The notes below the pieces were generated by a model, which did no database searches, was not told the origin of the DNA, and saw only the letters and a list, made by a program, of their open reading frames with translations. Shown here piece by piece: positions 44,370 through 56,184 of a stretch of 64,000 nt of DNA (the first letter of the stretch is position 1; every line of letters starts with the position of its first letter). Location: NCBI GenBank assembly GCA_014529385.2, contig CM043966.1:99398087-99462086 (forward strand). Direction: 5' to 3'. This DNA comes from Adiantum capillus-veneris. Lineage: Eukaryota; Streptophyta; Polypodiopsida; Polypodiales; Pteridaceae. The position numbers and the translations under genes were made by a program.

Positions 44370-45158
44370 TAATGCAAAAAAAGGGGTGGCCACAATGGCG
44401 CGTAGTGAGCCATCCAAAACTGCTGGATGGGCCATATGTGGGCCCTTGTGGCCACCCTTTTTTTGCATAATTAGGCTATTGCTGCACTCCACGACCCTGG
44501 AAAAGATGAGATGAACCTAAAATTGAACTTTTCAAGCACATTATGCCTTCCTTCAACTCAACTTACTAGTTCCCTGCACCAAAAGGGAAAATCACATTGG
44601 ACAGTATAAAAATCTAGTCTCATGCTGCATAAACATCTGGTTTCATCAAATATTAACATTCTTGCTATTATAAGGGGAAGACAAGGTCATATAATGCAAA
44701 AAAAAGGGTGGCCACAAGGGCGCGCAGGTGAGCCATCCAAAACTGTTGGATGGGCCATCTGCGCGCCCTTGTGGCCACCCTTTTTTTTGCATAATTAGGC
44801 TATTGTTGCACTCCAAGACATTGGAAAAGGTGAGATGAATGTAAAATTTAACTTTTCAAGCACATTATGCCTTCCTTCAACTCAACTTACTAGTTTCCTG
44901 CACCAAAAGGCCAAATCACATTGGACAATATAAAAATCTAGCCTCATGCTACATAAACATCTGGTTTCATCAGCTATTAACATTTTTGCTATCCTACGGG
45001 GAAAACAAAGCTAGAAAATGCAAAAAAAGGGTGGCCACAAGGGCGCGCAGATGAGCCATCCAAAACTGCTGGATGGGCCATCTGCGCACCCTTGTGGCCA
45101 CCCTTTTTTTTGCATTTTCTAGCTTTGTTTGCCCCTTAGGATGGCAAAAATGTTAATA
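44370..45158. repeat. Three large hairpins in a 323-bp tandem array
   Basis: Hairpins at 44370-44472, 44692-44794 and 44975-45158 share an arm of about 43 bp (GCAAAAAAAGGGTGGCCAC, AAGGGCGCGCAG, GCCATCC) around a 7-9 bp loop (AAAACTGCT). The starts of the GCAAAA arm are 44374, 44696 and 45020, giving a period of 322-324 bp, with the intervening about 220 bp also repeated. The third hairpin is far longer: its arms extend outward (CTAGCTTTG, GGATGGCAAAAATGTTAA) to about 88 bp each. It probably represents the complete insert from which the others decayed or were copied. Confidence 0.93.
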
Positions 45159-47140
45159 TTTGATTTAAATTTAACTCTTCATGGCCAGAACCACTTAACT
45201 TAAAACACATGGATAAACCGAAAAGCTAAAGCACTATGGAGACAGTAGACACAACTCTTAATCATTTTGTCATTGCAAAGTCATCTGAAATGATGTGAGC
45301 CTCTACAACTTCTTGAATAGCCTCCAACACTGTTGCTTGCATTTTATACTGATTTCCATAGCTTTGAAGCACCTCCTTCACCGTGTGAGCATATTTTTGA
45401 TGCATGGCCATGATTCAAGTGTTAGGTTCTTTTTTTTTTTTTTTTTTTAAGTGTTAAAGTTTTCGGTTGTTTTCAACAGCTTCTAGATCTCAATCGGCTC
45501 CGAATCTGTCTGGGCTTGTCTCACATGAATTTGTTCATCTCATCGCTTTCTTCGACCATCGTGTAATGAGAAAAAATCATATCTTGGTCGCATTCTCCAA
45601 AAATCAACATGCAAGTTGACAATTTATTTAAAAATGATGTAAAACATACACTTTTTTCTTTTTTCTTAATCTACGGGCTCCAACGAGCATTAAAACCATG
45701 GAATCTGAAAATACTCAAAGAACCATTGTTTTTTATTGTGTTAAGGATTGTATTTCCTACATACAAAACTTTCCCAAAATCTCACCCTAACACCTTCAAA
45801 AGTGGCTTCCAAGGAGTGCACTCGGTCAAAATTTGAAACTGAAGAAAAACAATCAGAATGAACTCCTAGACTGTGTATAAACTTTAAAATAACCAAAATT
45901 TTCTTTTAAAAAAAGTTATGCTAAAAATTTGAAAATAGCCCCCCCTTGGACTCCCCACAACGATAGAAGTCAAAGGGTTCAAGGAGAGGTATGGTGTCAC
46001 AAGTGCATGGTGGGAATCTCATCGAGGTTTATTCCGTCAAGATCTCTTGTACTTTATCATGTCTTCTCATGTACAATCTTACCAAAAAAATAAAATTGAC
46101 ACTTTAAATGACTACAAATCTTATTTAACTTATCAAACAATCTAAAATATGGTAGACCAAGAGTGCTCTTACACATCAACAAACAAAAAAGTCCAAACTT
46201 CTTCTCATTAACTTTGATAAACATACATTCGTGAACAACTTCCAAGGGGTAGTGCAGTCATAGTTCTTACATCCATTCCATGACATGGTATGCTCATGGG
46301 GTGACCTATCATATAAAAATATCTCTGGTGGGGGTGCCCTCATGTTAGGAAAGGGTGTGCTGTTGATGAAAAGCTGTTGTATTGTCCTACTAGGGATCTC
46401 TCCATGTTAGCATAGTGATTTTTGGTGTAGTGGGAGCCACATTGCTTGAGGAGAGCTTTGTACCACCGTAAAAGCTTCATGTTATGCCAGTTCCTTGAGC
46501 CATTCTTGCAAACAACGCCACTTAACTAGCATAGTAAGAGGTCACCTTGCATCATGACGCATTAGAGACATGTTCTTCAAACAAAAATATGTATGAATTC
46601 AACATTTTTAAGTTGTATAATAAAGACACTTGTTAAGTATATGTTGTAGAAATTTGCAAGTATTTCCATCCAACTAGGAATAAAAAATCCTAAAATATAC
46701 ATTAGGATGAGATTACCCACCTCTAATAAGGATGGATTTGAAGCACCTACCTGCAAGATGTAACAAAGAAGGCTGTTTTAGAGGAAAAGTGGTGACACTT
46801 GACCTCTCTAACCTGCACCCACTGTTTCTTGTAATGCCACTATTTTGAGATGAGCTTGACATTCGTGCAACCACCACGAATGCAAAGAAGCACCTGCACC
46901 CATACACAACCAATTGCAATAGCCTAACAAGCCTACTTCTCCCCTCCCAAGATATTGAAGAACCATACACATTCGTCTCACCGACAGTATGACGATCTTG
47001 GAATGACCGTGAGCACCATGGCCTTCGGTGCAAACACCGCGAACAAGCAATATGTACACTTTTGTTGTGCGGAGTTCATGGTGGTGGAGGCATACGATTT
47101 GTGATGTCCGTGAGCACCATGGCAGTTGTTGCATGAGGAA
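45159..47140. other. Right interior of the TIR element, no genes seen
   Basis: AT-rich, with a T19 run at 45431-45449. Minus-strand frames at 46713-47134 are Cys/Arg/His-rich but lack a domain I recognise. Confidence 0.4.
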
Positions 47141-47290
47141 GAAAAAAATGAAAAGAAAGAGGGGGGAGGGAGAGGGAGGAACATGGGAGGAGAGAAGGGG
47201 GCAGGGGGGAAGAGGGAGAGAGAGGGGAGGAGGAGGAGAGAAGGGGGTAGGGAGGGAGAGGAGAGGGAGAGAGGAGGAGGAGAGAACAAA
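47140..47290. repeat. G/A-rich (polypurine) low-complexity tract
   Basis: About 150 bp of GGA/GAG/GGGA with almost no pyrimidine on the plus strand. The Arg/Gly/Glu frames through it are artefacts. It may form triplex or quadruplex structures. Confidence 0.95.
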
Positions 47291-47701
47291 GGTTTTTTTT
47301 TTTTGGAATTTTTTTTTGAAAAAGTGGACTTTTAGTGTTTGTAGGTTTAAAAAAATGTCAAAAAATGATTTTTTGATGTGTATATATGCTGGCAGGGAGT
47401 TTTAAGTCAAAAATAAGTAAAAATAATTTTTTTGAAAAAAAGTCAAATTTTGGCTCTTAGTGACCCACGTTTTTGCTGATGTGGTCACACCCCTTTACTC
47501 CCTTCACTTTCCAAAAGCTAGAGAGAGAAAGTGACCTCTTAGGTCCCCATCCTACATGTGTCTAAAAAAAGGCTAGAAAAGTCTACTCAAAACTAGCTTC
47601 TTAAATGCCTTTGTCCCCTTAACCCTACACAACATTAGCCTTAATCCCTAAAAATTAGGATTCCTTACAAGGCCCATGCAAAGTCCATATTTCTCCTAAT
47701 G

Positions 47702-48979
47702 TGGAATGCTTGGCGTTGTCGCGTAGCTCTCCTCGAGCCTACAATAATGGTGCAGTTGGATCTCCAATGTGTTGAGCGAGCCGGACGTAGCGAGAGGATA
47801 AAGCTCACGCTCACTCTCTTTCTCTCTCACACACAGTAGACTGCAGCGCTAAAGTTTTGATTATGATTAAAGTCTTTCTTCCTTTTAGAAAATGACCTAG
47901 GTACCTTATATACTAAGGCTACCTTAGGTTTAACCAAAAATTGGGGTTGAAAGGGTCAAATGGCTTTGTATTTACAATCTGGAAGTGCCATTGCACCCCG
48001 GCTTGTGAAACTTAGAGAATAACTACTCATTACAAATGACATTTATAGCCATAATCCGCAACATTTCATAACTCGCAAAAGATAAGACTTTGGTACGAAA
48101 CTTGAGTTATGTTGTGTTGTTGACCCAGCGGTCAACACTCCCCCCTTCCACGTTCATGTTGTCCCCGACATGACCTGATTGTCGATGGCGATGTGGTCTT
48201 TGCTGTCGTTTTGGCTTCATCTGCTGCACTGTTTGTAACTTTGTTGAACCACAACAAGAACTATGATCCATTAGAGCGGACATATATCAACATAACCATT
48301 CATATTTTTAGATCCTCTGATTACTTTTATGTCTGCTCTTCTTCATTGGGAACTTCTTTGTTCCTGTGCAATCATGTTGTTAGTGATGTCTGCAGCTTTG
48401 TCATTGTAGGGCATTCTTCGACTCGCCATTGAGGAGAAGTATGCTATGGTCTGAAATTGGTGCTCCAATTCATTTGTCAATTGATTTGAGTAGCATTTCC
48501 TTATTGTTGATGTAGAAGGAATATGTACAAGAGGATGGTGATAGGTGTCTTTAGATTAGGGTCTAAAACTTGGATGACCAAAGGGAAAAAACCCTGTGGG
48601 AAAAAAAATGCTTTTGGTATACGCTCTTATTGGAGTTGAGCAGTTGAACATGAAGTACATGTTCATGAAAGGTGAGTGCTTGGGTGAAACACGGAAAGAG
48701 TGCCTGATGCAAGTGCCAATTATGGGACACTCTATATGCATATGAGAAATTTGTCAATAAAAGCATGCAATGTGAAAGAAGGAGATGATGGGTGTTTCGA
48801 GGAATAAATGTAGCACATGTGACATCAAAAGATGTCTCAATAGCTTCCAACTTTCCAAGAAGGGTTGTCGATGTTGAGGTTTCTCCACTCGTATCTCACT
48901 GTGCTCAGTACGTGAGTGTCTTTTGGACCTTCTCCTTCACTTCACCAGACTTAAGTACTTAGACTTCGACTCTTTTGCT
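47702..48979 (-). repeat. 3' LTR of the minus-strand Ty3 element, truncated
   Basis: Matches 56715-57990 over about 1277 bp at roughly 96-97 percent by eye, with the same orientation. Compared with the right LTR it lacks the 530 bp corresponding to 56185-56714, being cut exactly where the TIR element ends. A minus-strand TATA box (ATATAAGG) is at about 47913. Confidence 0.9.
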
Positions 48980-49407
48980 CACCTATACCAGCATGAGCGA
49001 CACAACGTAAATATGCTCAAATCTTCCAGCTTCAGCAGTACCTAGAATAGGTAAGACGCTTAGACCACAGAGAATATTACATGAAGCTTTGGGACTAACA
49101 CCTCACTCATTTTGTGGCTTAGCTACTCGACTCTGACTTGTATGATTTGTCGGTTGCCTGTTGACACTGCTTTGTGACAAGTTCTTCGGCTATTGTAGTG
49201 GCTGCTGAGACATACTTCATGAAGTTTCATCGTTTCGCTGTACCTTCTTCTCTTTGTAGTGCTCAGGCCTCTCGTCAGTCTTTTCTTCATGTGGATTATG
49301 GATTTTGTTATTTTTTAATAATAAAAAAAGAAAATCTCAAAAAAAACTTAACAAAAGAAAATCATTCAAATAGAAATCTAAATGCTATGTACACTATACA
49401 CATGTCC
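48980..49407. other. 3' untranslated part of the minus-strand Ty3 element
   Basis: Between the end of the protease frame and the LTR there are only about 430 bp, so no RT, RNase H or integrase fits. A convincing polypurine tract is not visible. Confidence 0.5.
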
Positions 49408-51790
49408 CTAGGGGCTCATATATGGATTCTCTTCATTTTCCTGGATTACACTCACTGCAAAATAAGGAACGACATCATAGCCATTTTCATCACAAAACTT
49501 TGTTGTGGGAGCATCCTCCATGGCGCACACGTCCAGAGTAGCCAAGATGTGTTCCCATCCAAAAGGCTCTAACTCTTCTTCACGAAATGGTTCTGGGATA
49601 TAGTCCATATCCTCTATAACCCGCTCTAGGATACATTCCTCACGTTTCAAGCTACCACATTGTGAAGCTCCACACATCCACAGTTCTTTAGGCTTACCTA
49701 ACCAAGCTGGAAGTTTTGATCCTGCAACTATGGCGGAATCAAACTCCTGAACCGGTGTTCTGGTCACATCCTTATAGCTATGGTCCCTCAAGTTTATCTT
49801 TGTTATGGTTTCCATATGTCTCAGGTATATATGGTCATAACCCCAATCCTGGACCATTTTCAATTGTCGCATGAATGGTCTTCCCAGAATGATGTCATAG
49901 TTGTTCTTCTTGCCAAAGTCAACAACAACAAAAGTGTGTTCATATTCAATGCCACAAGAAGTAACAAGTACTTTTTCTAGCAGTCCTAGGGGCTTTTCCT
50001 TGTGTCCGTCTGCAAGCTGCAAGGTCATTCGTGTGGATATCAAGGTAGGTTTTCCCCATTTTTTCCAAACCTGTTTGGTTGCAATGGCCACACCAGCTCC
50101 ACTGTGAAGGATTGCCATGGTTTTTACATTATTGAATTCCATAGGAAGGGTGGTGTTTCCATTTTCTCCCTCGTAATACTCGCCTACCTTGTTTAATGGC
50201 ACTGGCCTAGTATTTAGTTGAGGCATTTCAAGCTCTTTGATGCCTTCCTCGATTTGAGTCATTGGGGTTTTTACACCAAATTTCTCTAGACATTTACCCA
50301 CAGTAGCCCACATGTTTGGTCTTATTCTAAGCAACTCGGCTAACATTACTGTACAGGTGACTGGGGTAGATAGAATATCTACTAGCCCCTTTGAATCGAT
50401 GGCCTTGCTAGGAGACAGTCTCTGTGATGGGACTGCAACCACATCTGACTTGGTCTCGTACTCTCCCATGTAGGATGGTAGTGTTCTTAGCGAATGGGGC
50501 TGACTATCCATAGATTGTACAGATCCTTTGTTGCCCCAATACGATCGCGCGTCTAGATTCATTTGAGATCCAATCTCAAATTCCTCTATTGGTGGTAGAA
50601 ACACTCCTCGTTCATCACCAGTCTTGTCTACTCATGTTCTTAGGTCATTGGCTTCATTGGCCTCTCTGACTTGTTTCCACAATTTGTCAAGACCATCTAT
50701 CTCTTTACAATCCTCAGGTATAGCTTGGTGAAATCCCTCGGAAGAGTTATCCGTGGTATTCAGTACTATCCTTGGTTCTAATGCTGGGTCTTCGAGGTTT
50801 TTTCTGTGCTCATGACTAGAATCTGGCTCTTTTAGTTCCTGGTTTGGTGGGATTACTTGTGTAGGCATGACACAGATCACATCCTCAGGTTTTGCAACTG
50901 GTGGTTCTAGTAAAGCTTGGGCTGTTTGAATCATTTTCTGGCACATTTCAAACCTTTGCTTTTCTAGTTCCGCATAGGGATATGTCATCCACCTGTGTTC
51001 TTGGGTTTGGTTGTTTTTGAGCCTCACATCATAGGCTTTCAAGAGGGCATCTAATGTCTCATTAACCTTCTCTGCCAACACAGATCCTCCTGAACTAGCA
51101 CTTCTCGGTTTCTCATCCGTGGATGGTTCTTCTAGACGTTTAACCATCTGTGTAAGAGAAGGTGCCTCCTTTTTCTCATGTTGTTTTATCTTCTCCACAG
51201 CTTCGGTAAGCTTCTCAGCTAGGGATTTTTTCTCTCGTTCCCTACGTGCTTTCATCCTAGTCTTTCTAGCTTTCCAACTATTTTGTTTGCTCTTGGTTTT
51301 TTGACTAGGTGCGTCTATCTTTGGTCCATCATCTGTATTTGTACTCATGTCACTTTCCGTGTTCTTTGTCTCTGGATTCTCATCAGCTTTCTTTTGAGAT
51401 TGTGCTCTCGTAACCACTTGAACTGGTACAACATTTTCATTTTCTAAGCTACTAGGGAGCTGAACAATCCCTAATACATTTGTCGTGATTTTCCTGATTT
51501 GGTTTGGTTTTTTTGGGCAATCAGGGATCAAGTGAGTGATGCCACACTCAAGACAATAGGCATTTACTTCAGTGATCTCCGTATGAGGACATTGTTTGAC
51601 CAAGTGGTTGTCACGACTTTTGTGACAATCTGTCTCTGGTTGAGGAGATTCTTTTGGCATTTCCTCTTGGCTATAAGCAAGCTTTGACCTAGATAAGCCG
51701 CTATTTTCAATGAATCGCAATGTCCTTTCGTCCATTTCATACCTTCTTTCTTTCGACTGAAACCCAGGAGGTGGAGGTGTACCGGCCTCA
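49408..51790 (-). pseudogene. Ty3 gag C-terminus and protease, minus strand
   Basis: One frame is open from about 51780 to 49408 except for a TGA at 50632-50634 (after 'ANDLRT'). It starts near 'MDERTLRFIENSGLS' and passes a knuckle-like 'YCLECGITHLIPDCP' at about 51540, then a Lys/Glu-rich coiled stretch ('KARKTRMKARREREKKSLAEKLTEAVEKIKQHEKKEA'). The retropepsin follows: 'TMAILHSGAGVAIATKQVWKKWG', 'MTLQLADGHKEKPLGLLEKVLV', 'NYDIILGRPFMRQLKMVQDWGYDHIYLR'. Pepsin-fold proteases need D-S/T-G; here the codon at 50104-50106 is His, so the catalytic Asp is lost. The frame ends 'AVSVIQENEENP' with no RT after it. Same family as 9920-15310. Confidence 0.9.
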
Positions 51791-53317
51791 CCACTCCATG
51801 TGTTTCTCTCACATTCTGTTGCTCCGAAGGGTAGTACTCACTTTGGTTGCTATACCACATTGTAGCTGGTACTGGTGTTGGTTTATTTGATGCTTACATC
51901 ATTGGAATGTATCTCATGTCTACCTGCATTTTAGCACCTAACAGCGGAGGTTGTTGTCCTAGGCCAAGCTGTGGCCTTAAAACTCCTACTGGTCCTGGCG
52001 CATTCCCCGTAATGTATCTAGGTGGAGTAGGTGCTTCTGGAACAGGCTGTACATACCTCTCCCTAGTATTTTCCATGCTATAATAACACTCTTCCTCCGT
52101 ATGGTTCATCCATTTTCTCTCAATTTCACACCACTTCGGCTCTCCCGAATCAGACCTTACAAGAGGAATCAACCTCTTGACCAAGTCATCGATAAGCTTT
52201 TCTTGATCAATAGGTACCATTGTCTTGGCAATGGACTCACTTATCTGTGAAACACTGTGCTAAGAGGATGTGTCATCTCCTTGACTCTTTAAGTCCTTTT
52301 CTTTGTATGCCTCACATTTATCCACTAGATAAAGAGCTTTTTTGATCAACTCGTTTAGCGTCATCCTCCTTATCATATGCAGATCCTTCTGAAGGCCCGC
52401 ATGTCTCATTCCCTGGATAAAGATTATCATCAGTCATGCTTGCGTAGGTAATTCCGGTCTCGGACAGAGCTTAACATATCTCTTGAGCCGTAATGATGCT
52501 TTGCGTACTGATTCATTCTCTTTCTGTTTGAATCTATGGATTTGCGAGACCGTGTTGTGAGCAATGCCTTTTGGCAAGAATTCTTCAATAAACTCCTCAA
52601 ACAGCTCATCTAGGGTCTCAAAATCCCATTTTTCCACCGAGTCGAACCATGTAGCTGCATCATCTTCTAGAGTCAATCCAAATCCCTCAAACTGTGTCGC
52701 AAAATGTGAAACTTCCTCTGCTCTAATCACTCTTCTAAAAGCCGTTACGTGATCTCTCGGAACTTTATCCCCGGAGTATTTTCTGTTTACCCATTTTTAG
52801 ACTTGGGATGGTCTAACTCGTCGATTGTCTACAAGTCTAACCAGAGACTCTCCCAATCCTTCTCTCGTTATCGCTCTTGAAGGGAATCCTGGTGGCTCTC
52901 TTCTTGGAATTCCTATAGGAATTCTCGTGTTTGGTGGAGGCATTTGTGGTCCTTCATTGACCAAATATCCACCTCTTTCTAGTACAGTCTGTGTATTTGT
53001 GCTACAACTTTGTATTCTCGTCCATACTTGTCGATAACTATAGATCTCCATTGACAGTCGACTCCGTATGTGTAGACATATAAGAGCTTGTAATCCGTTA
53101 TCTCTTCTAGGTATGGATCTGGGCACCTATAAAGATTGACCTCATTGTCGTCAATGTATCTATATAGTCCTTCACTCACATGACCAATCATCCAAACTCT
53201 CTCAACAAGATGGATCTTTATCAATTGCCAGTTTGGAAGATCCATTGTGGGAGGATATTCCTCTATCATCGGGATCTCCAAGCTTGTGTAAGCTGCGTTT
53301 GAATCTAGGGTAGACAT
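51791..53317 (-). pseudogene. Ty3 gag N-terminus and capsid, minus strand
   Basis: The N-terminal frame from 53317 (MSTLDSNAAYTSLEIPMIEE) ends at 52979. The rest is in one frame from about 53126 down to about 51790 with stops at 52797 (TAA, where 'V-Q-KWVNRKYSG' is expected), 52434 (TGA), about 52263 and 51894. Capsid blocks are 'RDHVTAFRRVIRAEEVSHFATQFEGFGLTLEDDAATWF', 'TLDELFEEFIEEFLPKGIAHNTVSQIHRFKQKE', 'RLKRYVKLCPRP' and 'MTLNELIKKALYLVDKCEAY'. Then come 'KWCEIERKWMNHTEEECYY' and a Pro-rich 'GLGQQPPLLG'. Gag would form the particle shell. Confidence 0.9.
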
Positions 53318-56165
53318 GATTTCTGGGCTTAAGAGATTTTTCTTGGTTCAAGTAGACTTAGTCCACTGTGTTCAAGTGCTTTGGTTAGGGAAAAGTCGAA
53401 ACTATGTCCAAAACCGCAACCGTTTCGTCACAATTGTCGCTTTCAGACACCCCTAACTTGCGGATGTATTTTGAGGCCTCAAACGACGTTTTTTTTCAAA
53501 GTTGAACTAAATGGTTGCCATTGGCATGCGTTTAGTTCATGTTTTGCTCTACGATCTGTAGAGTCGCTCTCAGGCTACGTTTTGATATAAAAACTTTTCC
53601 TATCCGATAGCGCTTGTGAAAGTTATGGCCAAAATAGTGAAATGCAGTTTAGACTGGTCAAAATGAGTCCAAATTCAATTTTAAAAGAAGATTTGGGATC
53701 TTTGTGAGACTGTGAACACTTATGTATGGTCAAAATTACCGTTGGACGCTAAAACTGGCCTAGAGACATCCTACGCATAGGATGTCTATATGCTCAGAAT
53801 TTAACAAAATTTGGTCTAGAGACTCCCCTTAAGTCCAGCAACACAATGGTATGCTCAGAATTTCATTTGGACCTAAAAATGGCCTTGAGACATCCTACGC
53901 GTAGGATGTCTTTTTGCTCAGAATGACTTGAAAATTTCACCCCAGCTTCTCCTTGATGTGCTGATCACAATGGTGTGCTCATAGGTTGATTTGGAGTCCT
54001 AAATCAAGCTGAAGACATCCTACGCGTAGGATGTCTAACTGCTCAGATTTTGTCCAAACTTGATCCCAAGATTCTCCTAGTGCTCAGAAACCCAATGGTA
54101 TGCTCAAAATTGAATTTGGATGCCAATAGGTCAAGATTTGGGCTGCATAAGCTTCTAGTGCACTCCAAGAGAGGATGTCTGACAATTCTTGTCTTTGCTT
54201 GGTAAATAGGCCAAACAAGGTCCAAATTCACTTTTGAAAACAGTTTTGGAATCCTTGAGACACTTAGAACCTCCCTATATGGCCAAAGTAGAATTTTGAC
54301 CACTTTATGACTTGTGAGACATCCTATGCGTAGGATGTCTTTTTGCTCTGTTTTAGCTCAAACTTGCACTGTAGCTTCCCCTTGATGTGCTAAGCTCACA
54401 TCTATTTTTACTTTTTGATTGTGACACCTATAGATTGGTCAAATGATCAAGAATCTATTCCAAAAGCCTGATGTCTGTTCTGATGAATTCCCAAGTCAAA
54501 TCAACTCCAAATAGGACCAAATTTGCCTAGGAGGCTTATCTAAGGCTATATAACAGCATGGTATGGTCACAGTAGAATTTTGGTTTCAAAATCATGAAGT
54601 AGACATCCTACGCGTAGGATGTCTTTTTGCCCAGAATGAACCCAAACTTAGACCAAAGATCCCCTAGTCTTCAGCAACCCACTGGTATGCTTAGATTTGA
54701 GTTTGGATGTCAAAAGACCCCAAAACTAGCTATTCTTGCCTTTTTCAGTCAAAAATGCTAAAGTCTGTTCAATCTTCACTTTCACTGACCCAAATGAGAT
54801 GAAATTTATCACATGCACTCAATACAATATTTAGAACATGCCTATGGAGTCATCCTATGGTTTGGTCTCAAAATTAGGCCTTTGACACAATTTGGGTAGG
54901 ATGTCTGGCAATTCTTGTCTTTTGGCTTTGATCTGTCAAAATTTGGTCAAATTTCTACTTTCCAAGTGAAAACAAGGTAAAACCTACCTTCTGAACACAC
55001 TGATCAACAGAGAATTTCAAAATTTCCACCAGATCACCTTGTAGACATCCTACGCGTAGGATGTTGTTTTTTCTCAGAATGGACTTCTGTTTCTACCCAA
55101 GGTGCTTCTTGATGCATATAACAAGAATATGTGATCACAAAAAAATTTGGATGTCAAAATTGCTCAGAATCACCACTTTTGGGAAAATATTTCTCTAAAA
55201 GAGTAACATCCCCTTAACTCTCAGTCTATATGTCCAAATGACATGAGCTTTGGTGTGTGTGTCCAACTCAACATGCAGAATATGGGTATGATGTCAAAAC
55301 TTGATTTTTGCTTCAAGAATCACTCTCTACACATCCTACGCGTAGGATGTCTACTGATGAAATTTTTGGTAGAATTCATCCACAGGCATCCCCAAGTCTT
55401 GAGCACTACTTTTCAAGCATTCCTACCAGTTTTGATGCAAAATTGTGCTCAGCATCTTAAGTTTCTTGTTTTCGCATTTTTGACACTCCGTCTTTGGTCT
55501 TTTGGGTGTCAAGAGTTGGTCAAAACTCTAGTTTCAATGTATACTTTGGGTAAACCCCCCCTTTTGAACACACTGGTGCAGTTAGAATTTTGAAATTTGG
55601 TCTCCAGAACCCCCTTGAGACATCCCACGTGTAGGATGTCTATGTTTACAGAATTGCAGGTTTTCTTCACAGAACCCTTGCAAATGCTCTTTAATATGCA
55701 CAACATCAGTCAGTCATACAAAAATATCCACAAAAGCTTGTTTAATGCATTTTTACCCTCAAAAGCACACTTTTTCGTGATTTCAAATGCAATCAAGCAC
55801 TTCAGCAAATAATTCAGTGCTGAATAGCTCTAGATCAGAATCGGATCACTTACCTAAAGCTACTCCTACAAATCATATGGGGTTTTGCATCTATGAGTAG
55901 AAAAACACTTCACTGCCACACACGGACTAGTAAACTCTTTTATCACCTCACAAATCCCTCGACCACCAAAAACTACTCTAATCCACAGATCCTAACTAAA
56001 CCTATCTAGTCGCAGACCCTTGTCAAGACACACGCTTCCTGGCTATCCACTTGATCGCGGAATATCCTCTTCCGGATCCACTTAAGAAAAACACTTTCTT
56101 TAGCCGAAACTAAATCAAGCAACCATCACACGAGTGTTAGTAGGAAACCTACTTAGGTCCTTGTG
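53318..56165 (-). other. Leader (5' UTR) of the minus-strand Ty3 element, 2.85 kb, palindrome-bearing repeats
   Basis: Lies between the primer binding site and the gag start, with no protein-like frame. Built largely of diverged repeats of about 125-145 bp (or 285-290 bp as pairs). Each has text like GCTCAGAATTTGA, TTGGTATGCTCA and a palindromic block. The palindromes are listed separately. Confidence 0.75.
53764..55641. repeat. Array of eight 24-bp palindromes AGACATCCTACG/CGTAGGATGTCT
   Basis: Perfect or near-perfect copies at 53764, 53888, 54013, 54317, 54601, 55043, 55329 and 55618 (each 24 bp). Half-sites (GTAGGATGTCT or GAGGATGTCTG) remain near 54160-54182 and 54890-54912, filling the gaps. 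Spacings are 124, 125, 304, 284, 442, 286 and 289 bp, so the underlying period is about 125-145 bp. The palindrome is much better conserved than the sequence around it. Confidence 0.95.
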
Positions 56166-56183
56166 TCCCCGACAACGGCACCA
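56166..56183 (-). promoter_or_regulatory. Ty3 primer binding site (minus strand)
   Basis: Reverse complement reads TGGTGCCGTTGTCGGGGA, close to the TGGCGCCGTTGCCGGGGA site common in plant Ty3 elements. It is one base inside the LTR end and fixes the element's orientation as minus. Confidence 0.85.
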
Positions 56184-56184
56184 A

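Larger units (their letters stand above)
41637..47701. mobile_element. Approx. 6-kb terminal-inverted-repeat element, non-autonomous
   Basis: The left end CATTAGGAAAAATATG (41637) pairs with CATATTTCTCCTAATG (ending 47701). Similarity continues through GGGCC(C)TT and GGGATTAAGG blocks over roughly 50-90 bp with indels. The same CATTAGG and GGGGCCCTTT blocks form the ends of the MITE at 23501. No transposase frame was recognised inside; the interior holds hairpin repeats, G-runs (41818-41824, 41826-41840, 44238-44254) and a purine-rich stretch. Its right end coincides exactly with the truncation point of the adjacent Ty3 LTR. No clear target duplication, so superfamily unassigned. Confidence 0.65.

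Noticed and set aside
47028-47405. Arg/Gly/Glu-rich frames resembling an RNA-binding RGG protein
   Set aside because: Produced by the polypurine tract; no flanking domain.
41637-47701. Assignment of the 6-kb element to CACTA
   Set aside because: Ends are CATTAGG rather than CACTA/CACTG, no 3-bp target duplication or transposase found; left unassigned.
48193-48850. Plus- and minus-strand frames of 60-95 codons around 48.2-48.9 kb, duplicated at 57.5 kb
   Set aside because: They lie in the LTR and differ between the two LTR copies by frame breaks.
53764-55641. CRISPR-like array (short palindromic repeats with spacers)
   Set aside because: Eukaryotic DNA; spacing is 120-440 bp with spacers that are themselves related repeats, and no cas genes. 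It is a retrotransposon leader.
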